A DNA stretch of 64,000 nucleotides from Nemertoderma westbladi (GCA_032718475.1 JAUCBJ010007264.1:1-64000); one strand, 5' to 3'. Positions 1-11,112 are shown, counted from the first letter of the stretch. Numbers and translations: made by a program. The notes: generated from the letters alone by a model not told the origin.

Positions 1-120
1 TAATATATTAGCCATTATGCAGTATAATATATTAGCCATTATGCAGTATAATATATTAGCCATTATACAGTATAATATATTAGCCATTATGCAGTATAAT
101 ATATTAGCCGTTATGCAATA
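1..120. repeat. 24-bp tandem repeat, 5 copies
   Basis: Five head-to-tail copies of a 24-bp unit beginning TAATATATTAGCC and ending CAGTA start at the first base of the window, so the array may extend to the left. Copies 3 and 5 differ at one to three bases. It lies upstream of the recognised 5' LTR segment of element A. A short similar string (ATATATTAGTCC) occurs just after the presumed start of the A 3' LTR near 39390, so the array could belong to the A LTR; this is a guess. Confidence 0.9.
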
Positions 121-1532
121 TAATTATTTAGATAAGACATGATAACGCGCAATGACATTTTAGATAAGGAAAATAAAACGCCCATATATTTTGAATTCAT
201 CCATTTGTATAGTATGTAGCCCTACCTATGTAATTTTGTAATAGGATATAAGTAGATAGTTCCAGGGTAGCAAGTTTGTTGGACCCTGGATTTAAGCTTG
301 CTGTTATTAGCCTTGATGGGGCTAGCTATTGGTTTTAATTTTCTCTATAATTGCGCTAAATTAACCTTTGTGCATCATGTTATTAGTACCGCTAAATTAA
401 GCGTCGGCAAAATTACCTTATATGGTGACGAATTGTGGGTTTTGGGAGCAATAGGTTCACAATCCGGCGTCCTTATTGGCCTAACTGCTTCCAGGTTGGT
501 CTAATGATAGCGCGGATTGGAGAGCCAATGAGAGAGCGATTGCATCATCCCTCTTGAATCACCTATAAACTGGCGGTTTGCCGGTATGTACAATGTTAAT
601 TAATTATTTTGTCGTTGTTCTTAGTATCTTTGTTCTTAATCACCCTTGTAGCTTGATACATTTTGTGCGTAATTCTTTGTAAATTCTGTATTTCTGCTCT
701 TTTTTCGGAATTATTTTCTTGCAATGATTAGCTAATTGATTCTTGCTTGTGTTTCTCAATCAATCCCAATGATTACTGTTAATTACAATTGGAACTATGA
801 TTTCTACCCCTTTAGTTAATGGTTCTATGTGATTCCTTTCGACACAATAATCCTACGGGATTTCTTAGACTGTCAGACTTTGTGATTTGCATGTGCCGCT
901 ACGGTAGCTATTCAGTTTGATGGAGGGCTAAGTTACCGATAGGCGCGGCGGGTGCATCGGGGGGTTAGCGACGAAGGGAGTGCGGAGGATTCAAAGGCGG
1001 GCAATGCTGGCGGGAAGGTCGCCGTTGCGGTCGGGCAGTTGGCAGTGTAGAGTGGGGACCACTCGTTAGTACAGTAATTAGGGGCTGATGATCCAGATTT
1101 TGTCTCTATTTTTTAGTATTAGGGGGGCAGGAATTGGGTTAGTTAGGAAGCCTAGATGTACTCAGGAGAGGCCTACGTGCTTTACATTGCGAATTGCGAA
1201 TTGCAAATTGCGAATTGCGGATTGAGCATTGCGAGCTGAGTAGTTGACTGCGAGTTGTGAACTGTTGATTGCTAATTGAGAATTGTACATTAGGAACTAA
1301 ATTGGTAAGTATAAAATATTGATTGTTACGCTGATTGGTGTGTTACTAAAGTGTGCCTAATAAATCACGAATGTTTTGATAGGTGCTCTTTTCCCCTTTG
1401 ATTGATTTCTATTTCTTAGTTTACTGTAAATAATTACTGATTAGGTCGAAAATAATACGGTATTTAGACTGTTACTAGTACAACCAGTTACATAATAAAT
1501 TAGAATTGCGCATTCTGGAATACTTAGTAATT
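121..1532. other. Non-coding region, possibly the left part of the A 5' LTR
   Basis: No convincing gene is present. A 68-codon reading frame at 298-504 has no recognisable features. Around 1185-1290 there is low-complexity sequence made of degenerate GCGAATT/GCAAATT steps, and around 900-1030 a short GC-rich block. Because the right part (1533-2260) matches the A 3' LTR, this stretch may be the left part of the same LTR, whose counterpart at the other end was removed together with the 5' half of element C. Confidence 0.4.
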
Positions 1533-2260
1533 AGTACGCTGTAACATATTTGTGACTGTAATTAATTAGTAAAATTAAGAATTTGTACACAGCATAGCGG
1601 AGAGTAGTTAAGGTAGTAATTTGGAGTACCGTACACTATTCACGCTGGTCGGTTATTTAATTAGCGGACAATAACTTAGATCGCAGTATACAGTACGCAA
1701 CACGCATTAGTAATTTTGCTGGCCTAAAGCCAGCCGTAGGCAAGTTTAGTCCCACAGCAGGTATTAGCCCCAAAAAAGATACTGTACTAGAAAATTTGAT
1801 TATTTAAATATTCTCACATTCACACATTCCGTTAGGGAACCCCAGTCTTTGCGATTAGATGCGATTAGATTAGATTAGAAAAGACGTAATTGTTAACGCG
1901 TTTTAGCAGCAAAATTAGGCCGTAGGAATACACTCTGAGTGTAGAGCCTCTCACACTCGTCTTAAGTAAGCTTAGGGAGCCGATTCGGGTTTATTGTTTT
2001 GGTTATTCCCGCGTGGCTCATATATTCGAACAGTTAGCTCTCTATTGAGTAATCGGTAGAGAAAGGAACGAGAAATTAGCAGGAGCAGTAGAAATTAGGG
2101 AAATATATTAGCGGACGGCAGGTTAGCGCCATCCAACGGAGAGTAGCGGTTTTGTATTTAGCAGCCCTACATTAGCAATTACACGCTCCTGATTGCCCTG
2201 TTTAATAAATAGTGCAGTTTTGTATCTTTATTGGTTAGGCCGGGTAGTTTGTTCGTAACA
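1533..2260 (+). repeat. Element A 5' LTR, right-hand segment
   Basis: This 728-bp segment is repeated at 45403-46120 with about 11 substitutions and one 10-bp length difference (an extra GATTAGATGC-type step near 1861). Both copies end GTTCGTAACA. The match starts at AGTAC exactly where element C ends in the other copy, so the left limit is set by the C insertion and not by the true LTR border. The terminal CGTAACA is the inverse of TGTTACG at 39367, the likely LTR start. Confidence 0.85.
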
Positions 2261-2956
2261 GTAAAGCACGTTTATTGTCTGCTGTAGGCCTACAGCGTAC
2301 AGTAAGACATCGAGTGTATCCTTAGGCTGTTAAGTAGGATCACTGTACTGCGTACAGTGAAGGCACGTGATTCGCTGTTGCTTGCAACAGCATACAGTAT
2401 TCTTTAGGCTGTTAGGTTAGTGTACTGTTTTACTTACTGTACTGCGCACAGTGGATGTACGGTAGCGCGTTTACTAATTGCAAATACAGCAGTTCATTAG
2501 GCCGTTAGGGCAAGCTGTAATTAGTAAGTTTTTTGAAAATTTTAGCTAGGTTTGTGAGAATTCAGTTTCAGTCAAAATTATTTTGTGATAAAATCTAGAG
2601 TTTTGTACCGGTATGTTGGATAACCGCTTAGTTGTTTTATACCATCTGGAGATACATGGCAAGACGGAGCTTCTGAGTTTGGGGTTCGTGTGGGTCTGCG
2701 GGTTCGGTTTGCAATCAGCGAAAGGACTGAAACTTTGGACGCGGACGTGGAATCTCATAGCAAACAAGGTTAGTTGTTCTGTTGGCACCATTGTATTTGT
2801 GGAAGCAGTAAAAAATTATCGGTTGTTTAACTGCGAAGCTGAACTCAATTTATTAGTTATTAGTTAGCTTTAGCCGACCATGGTTTTTTGAATCGCTCGA
2901 GTTAGAGAGAGAGAGAGAGTCGTAGCCCGAAGATGTAGCCACGCGCTAGTGGATAC
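2261..2956 (+). other. Element A leader, first part
   Basis: This sequence follows the A 5' LTR and precedes the copia insertion. No gene is seen. The first bases (GTAAAGCACG) do not match a TGG-type tRNA primer-binding site. It contains repeated words such as GTACTGCGTACAGTG and TTAGGCTGTTA, and a (GA)n microsatellite near 2906-2920. The overlapping reading frames at 2546-2867 on both strands look random. Confidence 0.6.
2952..2956. repeat. Target-site duplication GATAC, left of copia element
   Basis: GATAC stands immediately before the left LTR and again at 8480-8484 immediately after the right LTR, the 5-bp duplication expected for copia integration. Confidence 0.95.
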
Positions 2957-3298
2957 TGTTAGTTGATTCACAATAGATTCTTATAACAAAGAATAGGCTT
3001 GAATATAAAACTATATATTGAGCGATATTGATAAATCCGATTGTAATAACTATTGACGAATATATAATAAACAATTAATAGCCAAACACCAATGAACACA
3101 ACTTTCGAAACCAAGGCGTCACGCACAAGTCAATGTTAGTCGGGCCAATGATAAAAGACGATGCCCTAGTAGCATATGGTAGGTTTAACTATAAGTACAG
3201 CAGTATCGCTTACCGGTACTGAGTAACACATAAACTCATAAGAAAAAAGATTATCTACCGGTACTCGCCGATAAGCTAATTCAAAATTCCCTCTCACA
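2957..3298 (-). repeat. copia 3' LTR
   Basis: 342 bp, same length as the LTR at 8138-8479. Read on the minus strand it starts TGTGAGAGG and ends CAACTAACA. It contains several ACCGGTA palindromes. The GATAC duplication lies next to it. Confidence 0.95.
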
Positions 3299-3313
3299 AA
3301 TTCCCCCCTACTT
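3299..3313 (-). promoter_or_regulatory. copia polypurine tract
   Basis: On the minus strand the bases before the 3' LTR read AAGTAGGGGGGAATT, a purine-rich run in the position of the plus-strand primer of LTR elements. Confidence 0.8.
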
Positions 3314-3428
3314 AAAACTTTGAATAAAGTGAACAAAAATTACATTACTTACAGTAAGTCAATGCAATAATCCGCTAACGATAATAGTTCTTGGTGATAA
3401 TCGCAACATTTCCTAAAAAATTACTGTA

Positions 3429-6400
3429 TCAAACAAATATATAAATAACACCAAAAAAAAACCTAAAAATACCATCAATATCATAGTTGGAATAGTAATT
3501 TAAATCATTGAATAGTAAATCAAAATTGCAAAAGCAATACAGTACAAAAGTTCTGTAATTAACCCAATTACATCGAAACAATAAAATCGTCTTTGGTAAC
3601 TTTACGCGGGTCCTTTTTGTCAATACATCGGCCAAATTCTTCTCTGAAGCAATTAATTTCAGTTTCCAATCATTCCTTATGATCCCTTCACAGATATACG
3701 AGAAATCTATCAACAGGCGTTTTTCCAATGGTGTTCCTCGTTTACTGGAAACAGCATCAAACAAAGATTTATTATCAGTGTACGCTTCTATCGCAGTAAA
3801 ATAACCAGTTATCCATTCAATGATGTTCCGAACAAAACAGGCAGCGTCTAGACCATCGACCAAAGCAATTGTTTCGGCTGATAAAGCGCTCTTAGCAACT
3901 CGTCGTGTCTTAATGGATCTCCACGAAATTAATGAACTACCCCAATAAATAATATACCCACACCAACTGGGTAAATCAAACGAGGCATCACAATAAACGG
4001 TTAGCTTGTTAGATTCCACCTTGGTATAATGTAAACCAACATTCGCTGTGTGCTGTAAATAACGTATTAATTTGTTAATCGTATTCTTCGTAACATCTGT
4101 CATTTCTTGGTTATTTAACATGGAAAGTGAACCAACATGAAATGATATGTCTGGCCTCGAAGTTCCAGCTGCCCATAAAAGTTTGCCGACAATTTTCCGA
4201 TTAATATTTGGTTTATATTGATTATCCACTTCATCAACTGAAAGCTCTATTAAATTTGAAACAAATTGAGATTGATTAATTTCAATCAAACCATTTTCTG
4301 AACGACGAATCTGCATACCAAGAAAATTGCTCCACTCTGAGGACAATATTTTCTTATATCCAATGGTCAATCGATGTGAAAGTTTGTTTAATACGACTCC
4401 AAATTCTACAGATCCTATAGAAATGATGTCATCTACATGGACTGCCATACAACCAATTATTTCCTCTGTCGAAGTTTTAAAGACAAATACAGCTCTGTCC
4501 GACGGACAAGATTTTCCATTAAGAATACTTAGCTCTTCGTACAATCGATTGTACCATTGACGTGAGGCATCAGTTAAACCGTACACGCATCGTTTTAGTT
4601 TCCAAACATAGCCTGGTCTCGCATAATCACGCGGTGGTATAACAAAAACATCTCTAGAGATATTAGACCCTTGAAGGAATGCAGTCTTAATATCAATAAA
4701 CGTGATATCCCAGTTGTTCGTTAGAGCCAAAACTAGCAGCAAACGTATAGATTCTTTGGAGCAAGTTGGAGAATAAGATTCTGGATTATCCAAATCTTCA
4801 AACCCTCTAGCTACCAATCTCGCTTTTGGTACTTTTGCGCCATGGGGTGTTTCCTTCCAAGTCAATACCCATTTGGTAGTCACGGTATTCATGCCTTCCT
4901 TAAAAGGTATTTCTTCATAGACATCATTAGCTGCCCATTGACTCAACTCGTCAAGCTTGGCAGCCTTAAATGGATCGAATTTGTCATCATCATTAGCATT
5001 AGAAGTGAACATAGCCACTTCACACGATTCAACCTCAGATTCCGGATTTTCTGCAGGACCTCTCAAGCGATTTCTTAGTGGGTAAGTCTTGGTCTGGCTG
5101 TCTTTGACTAATTTTCTAGAACTACAAGATCCGTTTACACCACCATTAACATTCTCATTGATTTGAGTTGGACCACTCTCCTTATGAGAAGTATTGGAAT
5201 GACCCGGATCGAATTCATTATGATGTGTTATTGGTACAGTGTTATCTGTTTGCTCTTTGTATGGTAAATTAAGTGGTGCGTCTTGAGATGGCGAATCATT
5301 ATTGGTGGAAGGTTCGGAATCGGGAAGGTCATTCTCATCAATATTGTCGAGGTTTGAATTTCCTTTATTGATAATTGGTCTTACAAAATTCTTATGACAA
5401 CGGAAAAATATTCCTCCCTGTTTAATCATGTATTCACAGCCTTGACGAGAAACAACTACGCCAGGACCATACCATTTCTTGAAACGATTGCTGAAATAGT
5501 AGACTTGATCTCCACTAGCACAGTGTATTATTGATGGTCGGATATTTCGTGCCAAAGCTCGCCGAACGCGTGAACTAGCCTCAACTGTGGCATATTCCTT
5601 ACGAACTTTATTTAACAGCTCGAGGTGTCCTTCAACAGACGATGCTGATTCACAAGCTTGATCCAACGCAGTAAGCTTATCGGTTAACATACTATTCAGA
5701 TATGGACCTCTACCAAACACAATATGGTGAGGTGAGTATCCAGTCGCATTGGGCCAGGAGTTCTTTGCTAGAGAAATCATCCGAAATAGTTTATAATTAC
5801 TTGAATTTGGCTGCTCCAGTTTCACCTTTTTAAAAATTTCTTTGACAATAGAATTATGGCGCTCGACAATGCCATTCGAAAAAGGACAGTAAGGCACTGT
5901 TGACTTATTAGATATGTTGAGTTTTTCGCACATTTCATTGAACAGATGGCTAACAAATTCCTTTCCATTATCGGTAAGAATTCCTTTCGGCTGACCAAAT
6001 ACAGACACCCACATGTCCAGAAAAACGTCGATGATCGTTGTAGTTCGTTTGTCTTTCACAGGTGTGGCAATACTATATCGACTAAACAAATCTATGATGT
6101 GAATTGCCCAGTTACCTGTCTCAGGAATTAAAAATAGGTCTGCAGCTAATACTTCTTTGAAAGAATTAGACAAAGGCGATGATACAATTGGCCTAAATGG
6201 TGGTCTACTAATTAGGCTGCATGGCTGACATTGATCGATAACAGCTTTAATTTTTGACTTGGTGGTATCAAGGCCAGATTGAATAATTAACTTGTAGAGT
6301 GTCTCACATCCAGCATGACCAAATTGACAATGTAGTTTATCCAATTCTATATCACTGATTTGATATTGATGATATTGACGATATTGATGATATTGACACT

Positions 6401-6485
6401 GCCAAATAATTCGTAGAACTTCCACACCATTGAGTGTAGAGTACGAGATGACCATTGTGGAAAAAAAGTTTGCATTCAACACCAT
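3429..6485 (-). CDS. copia pol: integrase, reverse transcriptase, RNase H
   Basis: This 1018-codon frame encodes the replication enzymes of the copia element. The GAG-pre-integrase region with its CxxC (DQCQPC) comes first. The integrase core follows, with D in AADLF, D in LTDNGKEF and E in GIVERHN. A copia-type reverse transcriptase then begins near KWVLTWKE; FIDIKTAFLQG and AVHVDD supply the catalytic aspartates. RNase H ends the protein (VYCDAS, SALSAETIAL). The first about 45 codons overlap the gag-protease frame (6352-6485) in another phase, so the listed start is not the natural one. A single frameshift there splits what should be one polyprotein. A four-copy 9-bp repeat (GATATTGAY) lies in the overlap. 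The enzyme part itself has no internal stop. Confidence 0.93.
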   Translation of the reverse strand: MVLNANFFSTMVISYSTLNGVEVLRIIWQCQYHQYRQYHQYQISDIELDKLHCQFGHAGCETLYKLIIQSGLDTTKSKIKAVIDQCQPCSLISRPPFRPIVSSPLSNSFKEVLAADLFLIPETGNWAIHIIDLFSRYSIATPVKDKRTTTIIDVFLDMWVSVFGQPKGILTDNGKEFVSHLFNEMCEKLNISNKSTVPYCPFSNGIVERHNSIVKEIFKKVKLEQPNSSNYKLFRMISLAKNSWPNATGYSPHHIVFGRGPYLNSMLTDKLTALDQACESASSVEGHLELLNKVRKEYATVEASSRVRRALARNIRPSIIHCASGDQVYYFSNRFKKWYGPGVVVSRQGCEYMIKQGGIFFRCHKNFVRPIINKGNSNLDNIDENDLPDSEPSTNNDSPSQDAPLNLPYKEQTDNTVPITHHNEFDPGHSNTSHKESGPTQINENVNGGVNGSCSSRKLVKDSQTKTYPLRNRLRGPAENPESEVESCEVAMFTSNANDDDKFDPFKAAKLDELSQWAANDVYEEIPFKEGMNTVTTKWVLTWKETPHGAKVPKARLVARGFEDLDNPESYSPTCSKESIRLLLVLALTNNWDITFIDIKTAFLQGSNISRDVFVIPPRDYARPGYVWKLKRCVYGLTDASRQWYNRLYEELSILNGKSCPSDRAVFVFKTSTEEIIGCMAVHVDDIISIGSVEFGVVLNKLSHRLTIGYKKILSSEWSNFLGMQIRRSENGLIEINQSQFVSNLIELSVDEVDNQYKPNINRKIVGKLLWAAGTSRPDISFHVGSLSMLNNQEMTDVTKNTINKLIRYLQHTANVGLHYTKVESNKLTVYCDASFDLPSWCGYIIYWGSSLISWRSIKTRRVAKSALSAETIALVDGLDAACFVRNIIEWITGYFTAIEAYTDNKSLFDAVSSKRGTPLEKRLLIDFSYICEGIIRNDWKLKLIASEKNLADVLTKRTRVKLPKTILLFRCNWVNYRTFVLYCFCNFDLLFNDLNYYSNYDIDGIFRFFFGVIYIFV

Positions 6486-7869
6486 TTATTTTGATGATCC
6501 TTTTGGCAATGTATATAACCGCGTCAAGGTTCTCAAGGGTGTTACTCGATAGAAATAGCGTGCCTGATATAATATCAATAATAATTTTGTACCGGCTATT
6601 TGCGATATAAATTGGCACAATTACAGAAAATTGCCGTTCACCACCCCCAAATATAAACACAGTGTTTGAGTGTAACTGTTGTAGTTGTGAGATATCTAGT
6701 TTGCTAAAGGTCAAGAAACTGTTCAGCCATTCTTCTCCAGCTACAGTTTTAGTACATCCGGTATCAACAATGAGGTAAGGCACTGAAGGTTCAATAGGAC
6801 TCCTCGGAATATTTGAAGACAGGTAGACATTGTTGTTATCGTGATTATCATCTTCGACAATAGCATTACCATTATCACCATTATCCTGATTACCAGCTAA
6901 ATCATGGATGTGCGGGCAGAAATTGATTGAACAATAAACAGAATCACAAAAGTTGCATCGAAACGCTTTATCCTTATCAGGGCATGAATTGGCAAGGTGT
7001 AAAATAGAATTGCAAATATGGCAGCGAGGATTATTTGTGTGCGGACATTTATCAGCCCAGTGTTTTTGAGACAAACAAATTCGGCATGGATTAGATGAAC
7101 TTGGACCTGAAGATGAAGTTTTATTACCAAAACTTTTATTACCATGACTAAATCGGTTGCGTGCTCTAAGTTGTGCTGAATATAGAGCCATACCAGAACC
7201 ATCATCATCATGAATTGCAGACACTTCATTGCTTTTACCGAAGAAACTAGGCTCGACCTTAATTGCATCTTTATAACTATCTTCTTCACACAAAGTAGAA
7301 CTTGAAAACTTAGAAAACATACGTAAGACATTACTACGTACATCCTCTGATTTCAGGGTAGAAGTTGCTAGAAGAAGGCGTCATTCATACTCTGATATAT
7401 TACAGCTATCAATCAACTGTGCGGCAACAACTGGATCGCTTAAAGTCATTTGATGCATTTTCATTTTATTTAGTACTCTGTCAAAATCGGCAACAAAGCT
7501 TTTCATGCTTTGTGACTCCTTTCCTTTTAGCTTTTTAAATTTCGTAAAGCATTCAAAAGCAGATTCTTCTTGTCCTTGCTTGAAAATATCATCAAGAATC
7601 TTCAATAATCTCTCTAAACCATCATCCTTTTCTAGGTCATCTAAGTCAATGTCTAGAGCCCTTTCTTTAGCTTTGCCTTGCAACCGTAGGATAATTGCTA
7701 AAGCTCGTTTTCTTTTTCCTAGGTCAGTTATCCTATTCCATACATCAATTTCCTTTCTCCATAATTCAAAATTTGTCGAATTTGGATCGAAAATGGGTGG
7801 ATCTCGAATAGATGAGAACCGAGTATCTGGTCCCGCAGCAGCTAATTCGTCCATATCGCTATCATTCAT
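6352..7869 (-). pseudogene. copia gag and protease, one in-frame TGA
   Basis: The frame starts at 7869 with an acidic N-terminus, then a gag domain (WRKEIDVWNRI, ESAFECFTKFKKLKG) that in the family forms the virus-like particle. A TGA at 7381-7383 interrupts it, after which the same frame continues for over 300 codons. Three cysteine/histidine knuckles follow (CRICLSQKHWADKC, CHICNSILHLANSC, CNFCDSVYCSINFC), then an aspartic protease with the VDTGCT active site. Since both halves share a frame, the TGA looks like one point mutation of CGA or TGG. The frame ends in an ISS repeat encoded by the 9-bp tandem at 6360-6397. Confidence 0.9.
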
Positions 7870-8126
7870 GATTTTTAGTAAGATGAAAGATGCAATTACT
7901 TAGATCTGGTATGTCTGTAGGCCTATATCTTACTCGTTGTGGGCTTTCTGTACTGGGTACCGGTAAGTAAGGACTGACACGACAGATCCGAATTAGTTAG
8001 TTGGTAGTCTGGTGGTAGGCTACTGGTGACTGTCTGACGGACTACCGGCTGAACGGTAGTAAGTTGTTTGCTATGCTAGTCTCTGAATCTGAATGTACGC
8101 TGTAAATCTAGAAAGAGGCAACCACG

Positions 8127-8137
8127 CTCTGCTACCA
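8127..8137 (-). promoter_or_regulatory. copia primer-binding site, initiator-Met-tRNA-like
   Basis: Directly after the 5' LTR on the minus strand the sequence is TGGTAGCAGAG, complementary to the 3' end of animal initiator methionine tRNA. The match stops after 11 bases. Confidence 0.8.
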
Positions 8138-8479
8138 TGTTAGTTGATTCACAATAGATTCTTATAACAAAGAATAGGCTTGAATATAAAACTATATATT
8201 GAGCGATATTGATAAATCCGATTGTAATAACTATTGACGAATATATAATAAACAATTAATAGCCAAACACCAATGAACACAACTTTCGAAACCAAGGCGT
8301 CACGCACAAGTCAATGTTAGTCAGGCCAATGATAAAAGATGATGCCCTAGTAGCATACGGTAGGTTTAACTATAAGTACAGCAGTATCGCTTACCGGTAC
8401 TGAGTAACACGTAAACTCATAAGAAAAAAGATTATCTACCGGTACTCGCTGATAAGCTAATTCAAAATTCCCTCTCACA
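8138..8479 (-). repeat. copia 5' LTR
   Basis: 342-bp partner of 2957-3298 with about five substitutions, which indicates a recent insertion. Confidence 0.95.
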
Positions 8480-8484
8480 GATAC
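8480..8484. repeat. Target-site duplication GATAC, right of copia element
   Basis: Matches 2952-2956. Confidence 0.95.
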
Positions 8485-8837
8485 ATATAATATTTGTAAT
8501 TAAAATTGCGTTGATTAGAGCTATATATGTAAAATTAGAAATATTTGGGTGGCAAGTTCATTTCGAATATTTTGTATTAGATTCGAAATTATTTTGTGTC
8601 ATACCGGTATTTAAATGCGATATAGTAGCTAAAGAATAATATTTTGGTTTAAATATTGTACTTGTATTTGCTATAACTGTATCCTATTAAATTCACAATA
8701 TTGCATTGCGAATTTATTTTGACATTTTGGACAACTGATTATTTGACAAATAATTTAATCGTATTTCGATTAAATTATATATATATACATCTCGAAATTT
8801 TGCGAGATTTGGCCGGAAGGCAAATATTATTTAGACT
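8485..8837 (+). other. Element A leader, second part
   Basis: AT-rich, 353 bp, between the copia insertion and the gag start. No gene is seen. With 2261-2956 it gives A a leader of about 1 kb. Confidence 0.7.
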
Positions 8838-9399
8838 ATGAGTGTCTCAGAGAAGGAGGCACTAGAGGACAGCTATGAGATGGCGGCTGGACCGCCGACT
8901 GACGATAGCGTTAATATTACTGTTGACGACAATGCCGACTATGACGATGCAGTGAGCGACGCTGACGTAAGTGAACAGGAGGACGAGACAGTAACTAGTG
9001 AGGAAGAGCAAGGTGAGGTAATAGTATTAGGATCCCCTACCACTACTGTAAGGAAGGATTGTATAGCAACCCGGCCGAGGTGAGTGATAGGGAGAGTAGT
9101 GTAGCAGAAGCGAGAGCCCGGAGCCCGGTTTTCAGACCTGTGGGTATGGTAAGTGCCGTGGTCCCAGCGGCTATAAGGAGTACCCGTAGTTCCCGGAATA
9201 ATCCTTCAAGTCCACCAAGTGTGAGTCAGGTAAGCGAAAGAGAACTTGACATCGCGATAAAGAAGAAACTTCGCGCGCATGCCGGACATATAACCCGGAC
9301 GGCGGACAAGGTAAGGAAGATGCTAGCGACTCAGCGAACATCGGAAGGGAAGGGTTAGTAGAGATTAGAAAAGGATACAACTCAGCGTTATTCAAGCAG
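8838..9399 (+). pseudogene. Element A gag, N-terminal region with frameshifts
   Basis: The ATG at 8838 opens an acidic, low-complexity N-terminus (runs of D and E). Coding sense passes to a second frame around 9059-9083 and to a third near 9300-9355, where it joins the long frame beginning 9400. The joins are inferred from continued coding character (for example NIGREGLVEIRKGYN just before 9400 in the downstream frame). An imperfect copy of the A palindrome lies at 9132-9149. No domain is recognised. Confidence 0.55.
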
Positions 9400-11106
9400 A
9401 TGGAGGAGCTTGCAGTCCTAGCAAAGAGAGCAGTGGAGTCTCAGTCGAACGACGTGGCGACGAGGATTTACGACAGGGTTTTAGCAGCCTTGTTGGAGCA
9501 TCGCGCATTATCGGAGCGATTTCGGCGAGTTAGGACGGAGAACTGGCTGCTATGGGCATCACAAGCGCAGGCGACTCAAGTGACTGACGCAGAGTTAAGA
9601 AATTTAGTGGAGCGGGAAGAAACGCAGGATAAGGAGGAGCGCAGGTATCAACGGGAAGTTACCGGCTGGCTGATGCAGAGTGGAGTGGTGGTACCGGGCC
9701 AGGTGCTACCAACGACGGACAATATCCAACAGAGAACGTTAACTCCGCCCGACGACGCATCTAGAGACAGTGGCGATTCCCAGGTTAGTCACGCGCGAGG
9801 TAAGGTTATATGTGCTAGATCCCTTGTTTCTCACAACTCGGCGGAGGAGAGAAGACGCCGACTGGACGAACAGCAGGCGGAAGTTTTGCGTGCATCGGAA
9901 GCACGGAAGGAAGCCGAGCGGGAACGGGAGCGCACACGTAAGTTAGATGCGAAGTTGCGAGAGTTGGAGGATAAAGGTAAGCGGGAACAAGCAGAACGCG
10001 AACGCGAACGCAAGGAACGCGAACTCCAACTTGAACGCGAACAGAAGGAACGCGAACTCCAACTTGAATGCGAACAGAAGGAACACGAACTCCAACTTGA
10101 ACGCGAACAGAAGGAACGTGAACTCGAGATCGAGAATGAGCGACGGGTGTTGTATGAAGAGAAGGCGCGTGTGGAAGAAGAGAGCGCAGCGAGACGAGCG
10201 AGGGAAGAAGAAGAACGTAAACTGGCGCAGTTAGAAAGTGCGCGATTAAATTTAGAGAGCGAAGAACGGACCAGGAAGGCGAATGAAATCGCCGAGAAGG
10301 GGATGCGAATGATCAAAGAATGTGGGGCGAGTGTAGGTACAGAGTTGCGAGAACTGTTCGCACTGCAGAAGGCCGAACAGGAAGCAAGAACTCCGACTAT
10401 ACGCGAGTCGACGACGACCAGAATTCCTATACCCGGTCTAGCTATTACGAGTACTCGGATTGCTAAACCGTTCTCCACATATCGCACACCAGTTGGTATT
10501 AGTGCTTCACCCATCGCGCAGAATCCACGTCATCAGAACACCGCACCACTACATACCGAACGCGACAACGAAGAATTTAGAGGAGAAACTCCGACAGGAC
10601 GAGTATTGGGCAAACCAAACCCGCGGGTTTGGAATACGTGGACGGAGCGCCGACCCAGTTCGATGGAGAACTTCCGGGTTAAACCGGAAGAGGGATCATA
10701 TGAGAGACAGCGTATTACTCAGATAGAGCCGACTATACAACAGAACCCTAGCCAGGAATTTATTACGAGGGATGAGTTAAGTGTTAGTTTAGCGCAAGCT
10801 ATATCGCCGCACATCCAACCTATAACGGACATGCTTAGTAACCTACGGTTAAAGGAAGCAGCCCAGGTAAGAAGTAATTCTAATCCTAGCAGGCCTGAGT
10901 TAGATAAAGTCCAACCTAGTCAACGAGTACGTATATCGGAGGCAACTATGCCACATAGACCTCAGGTAAGGACGCCTGTCCCGAATATCCATAATCCCGA
11001 TTTCGAAAATTCGGCGGAAAAGTTTATACAAGAGGCTTGGGTCAGGGCTTCGGCACACAAACCAACGCGAGCGCTGAGAACTGATACTGACTCAAGCGAT
11101 GAATAG
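9400..11106 (+). CDS. Element A gag, charged coiled-coil region
   Basis: 568 codons that are the upstream extension of a BEL/Pao gag. Residues about 145-310 are extremely rich in E, R and K and should form a long coiled coil. Within it a 33-bp DNA unit (around 10015-10130) is repeated to give the peptide ERELQLEREQK several times. The C-terminal third is polar and disordered. The frame ends in TAG at 11104-11106 but continues in the same phase at 11113, so the stop is probably a point mutation. Element B carries a similar E/R-rich coil in the same place, so the architecture is shared between the two families. A perfect A-type palindrome lies at 10615-10632. Confidence 0.75.
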   Translation: MEELAVLAKRAVESQSNDVATRIYDRVLAALLEHRALSERFRRVRTENWLLWASQAQATQVTDAELRNLVEREETQDKEERRYQREVTGWLMQSGVVVPGQVLPTTDNIQQRTLTPPDDASRDSGDSQVSHARGKVICARSLVSHNSAEERRRRLDEQQAEVLRASEARKEAERERERTRKLDAKLRELEDKGKREQAERERERKERELQLEREQKERELQLECEQKEHELQLEREQKERELEIENERRVLYEEKARVEEESAARRAREEEERKLAQLESARLNLESEERTRKANEIAEKGMRMIKECGASVGTELRELFALQKAEQEARTPTIRESTTTRIPIPGLAITSTRIAKPFSTYRTPVGISASPIAQNPRHQNTAPLHTERDNEEFRGETPTGRVLGKPNPRVWNTWTERRPSSMENFRVKPEEGSYERQRITQIEPTIQQNPSQEFITRDELSVSLAQAISPHIQPITDMLSNLRLKEAAQVRSNSNPSRPELDKVQPSQRVRISEATMPHRPQVRTPVPNIHNPDFENSAEKFIQEAWVRASAHKPTRALRTDTDSSDE

Positions 11107-11112
11107 GAAGAC

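Larger units (their letters stand above)
2957..8479 (-). mobile_element. Complete Ty1/copia LTR retrotransposon, minus strand
   Basis: Two 342-bp LTRs (2957-3298 and 8138-8479) with about five differences flank gag, protease, integrase, reverse transcriptase and RNase H in the copia order (integrase before reverse transcriptase). A GATAC duplication, a primer-binding site next to the right LTR and a polypurine tract next to the left LTR complete the element. It is inserted in the leader of element A. The zinc knuckles and RNase H region resemble the GalEa-like copia lineages of marine invertebrates, but that placement is from memory. One in-frame stop and one frameshift make this copy non-autonomous. 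Confidence 0.95.

Noticed and set aside
298-504. 68-codon frame as a small membrane protein
   Set aside because: No homology, start context or neighbour support; it lies in probable LTR or intergenic DNA.
1324-1331. TGTTACG at 1324 as the start of the A 5' LTR
   Set aside because: Only the first seven bases agree with 39367; the following sequence does not align, and no matching target duplication was found.
2546-2867. Opposed reading frames of about 80 codons in the A leader
   Set aside because: Overlap each other on both strands and show no motif.
9831-10514. Minus-strand serine/arginine-rich protein opposite gag A
   Set aside because: Shadow of the E/R-rich coiled-coil repeats on the plus strand; same for 13788-14445 in B.
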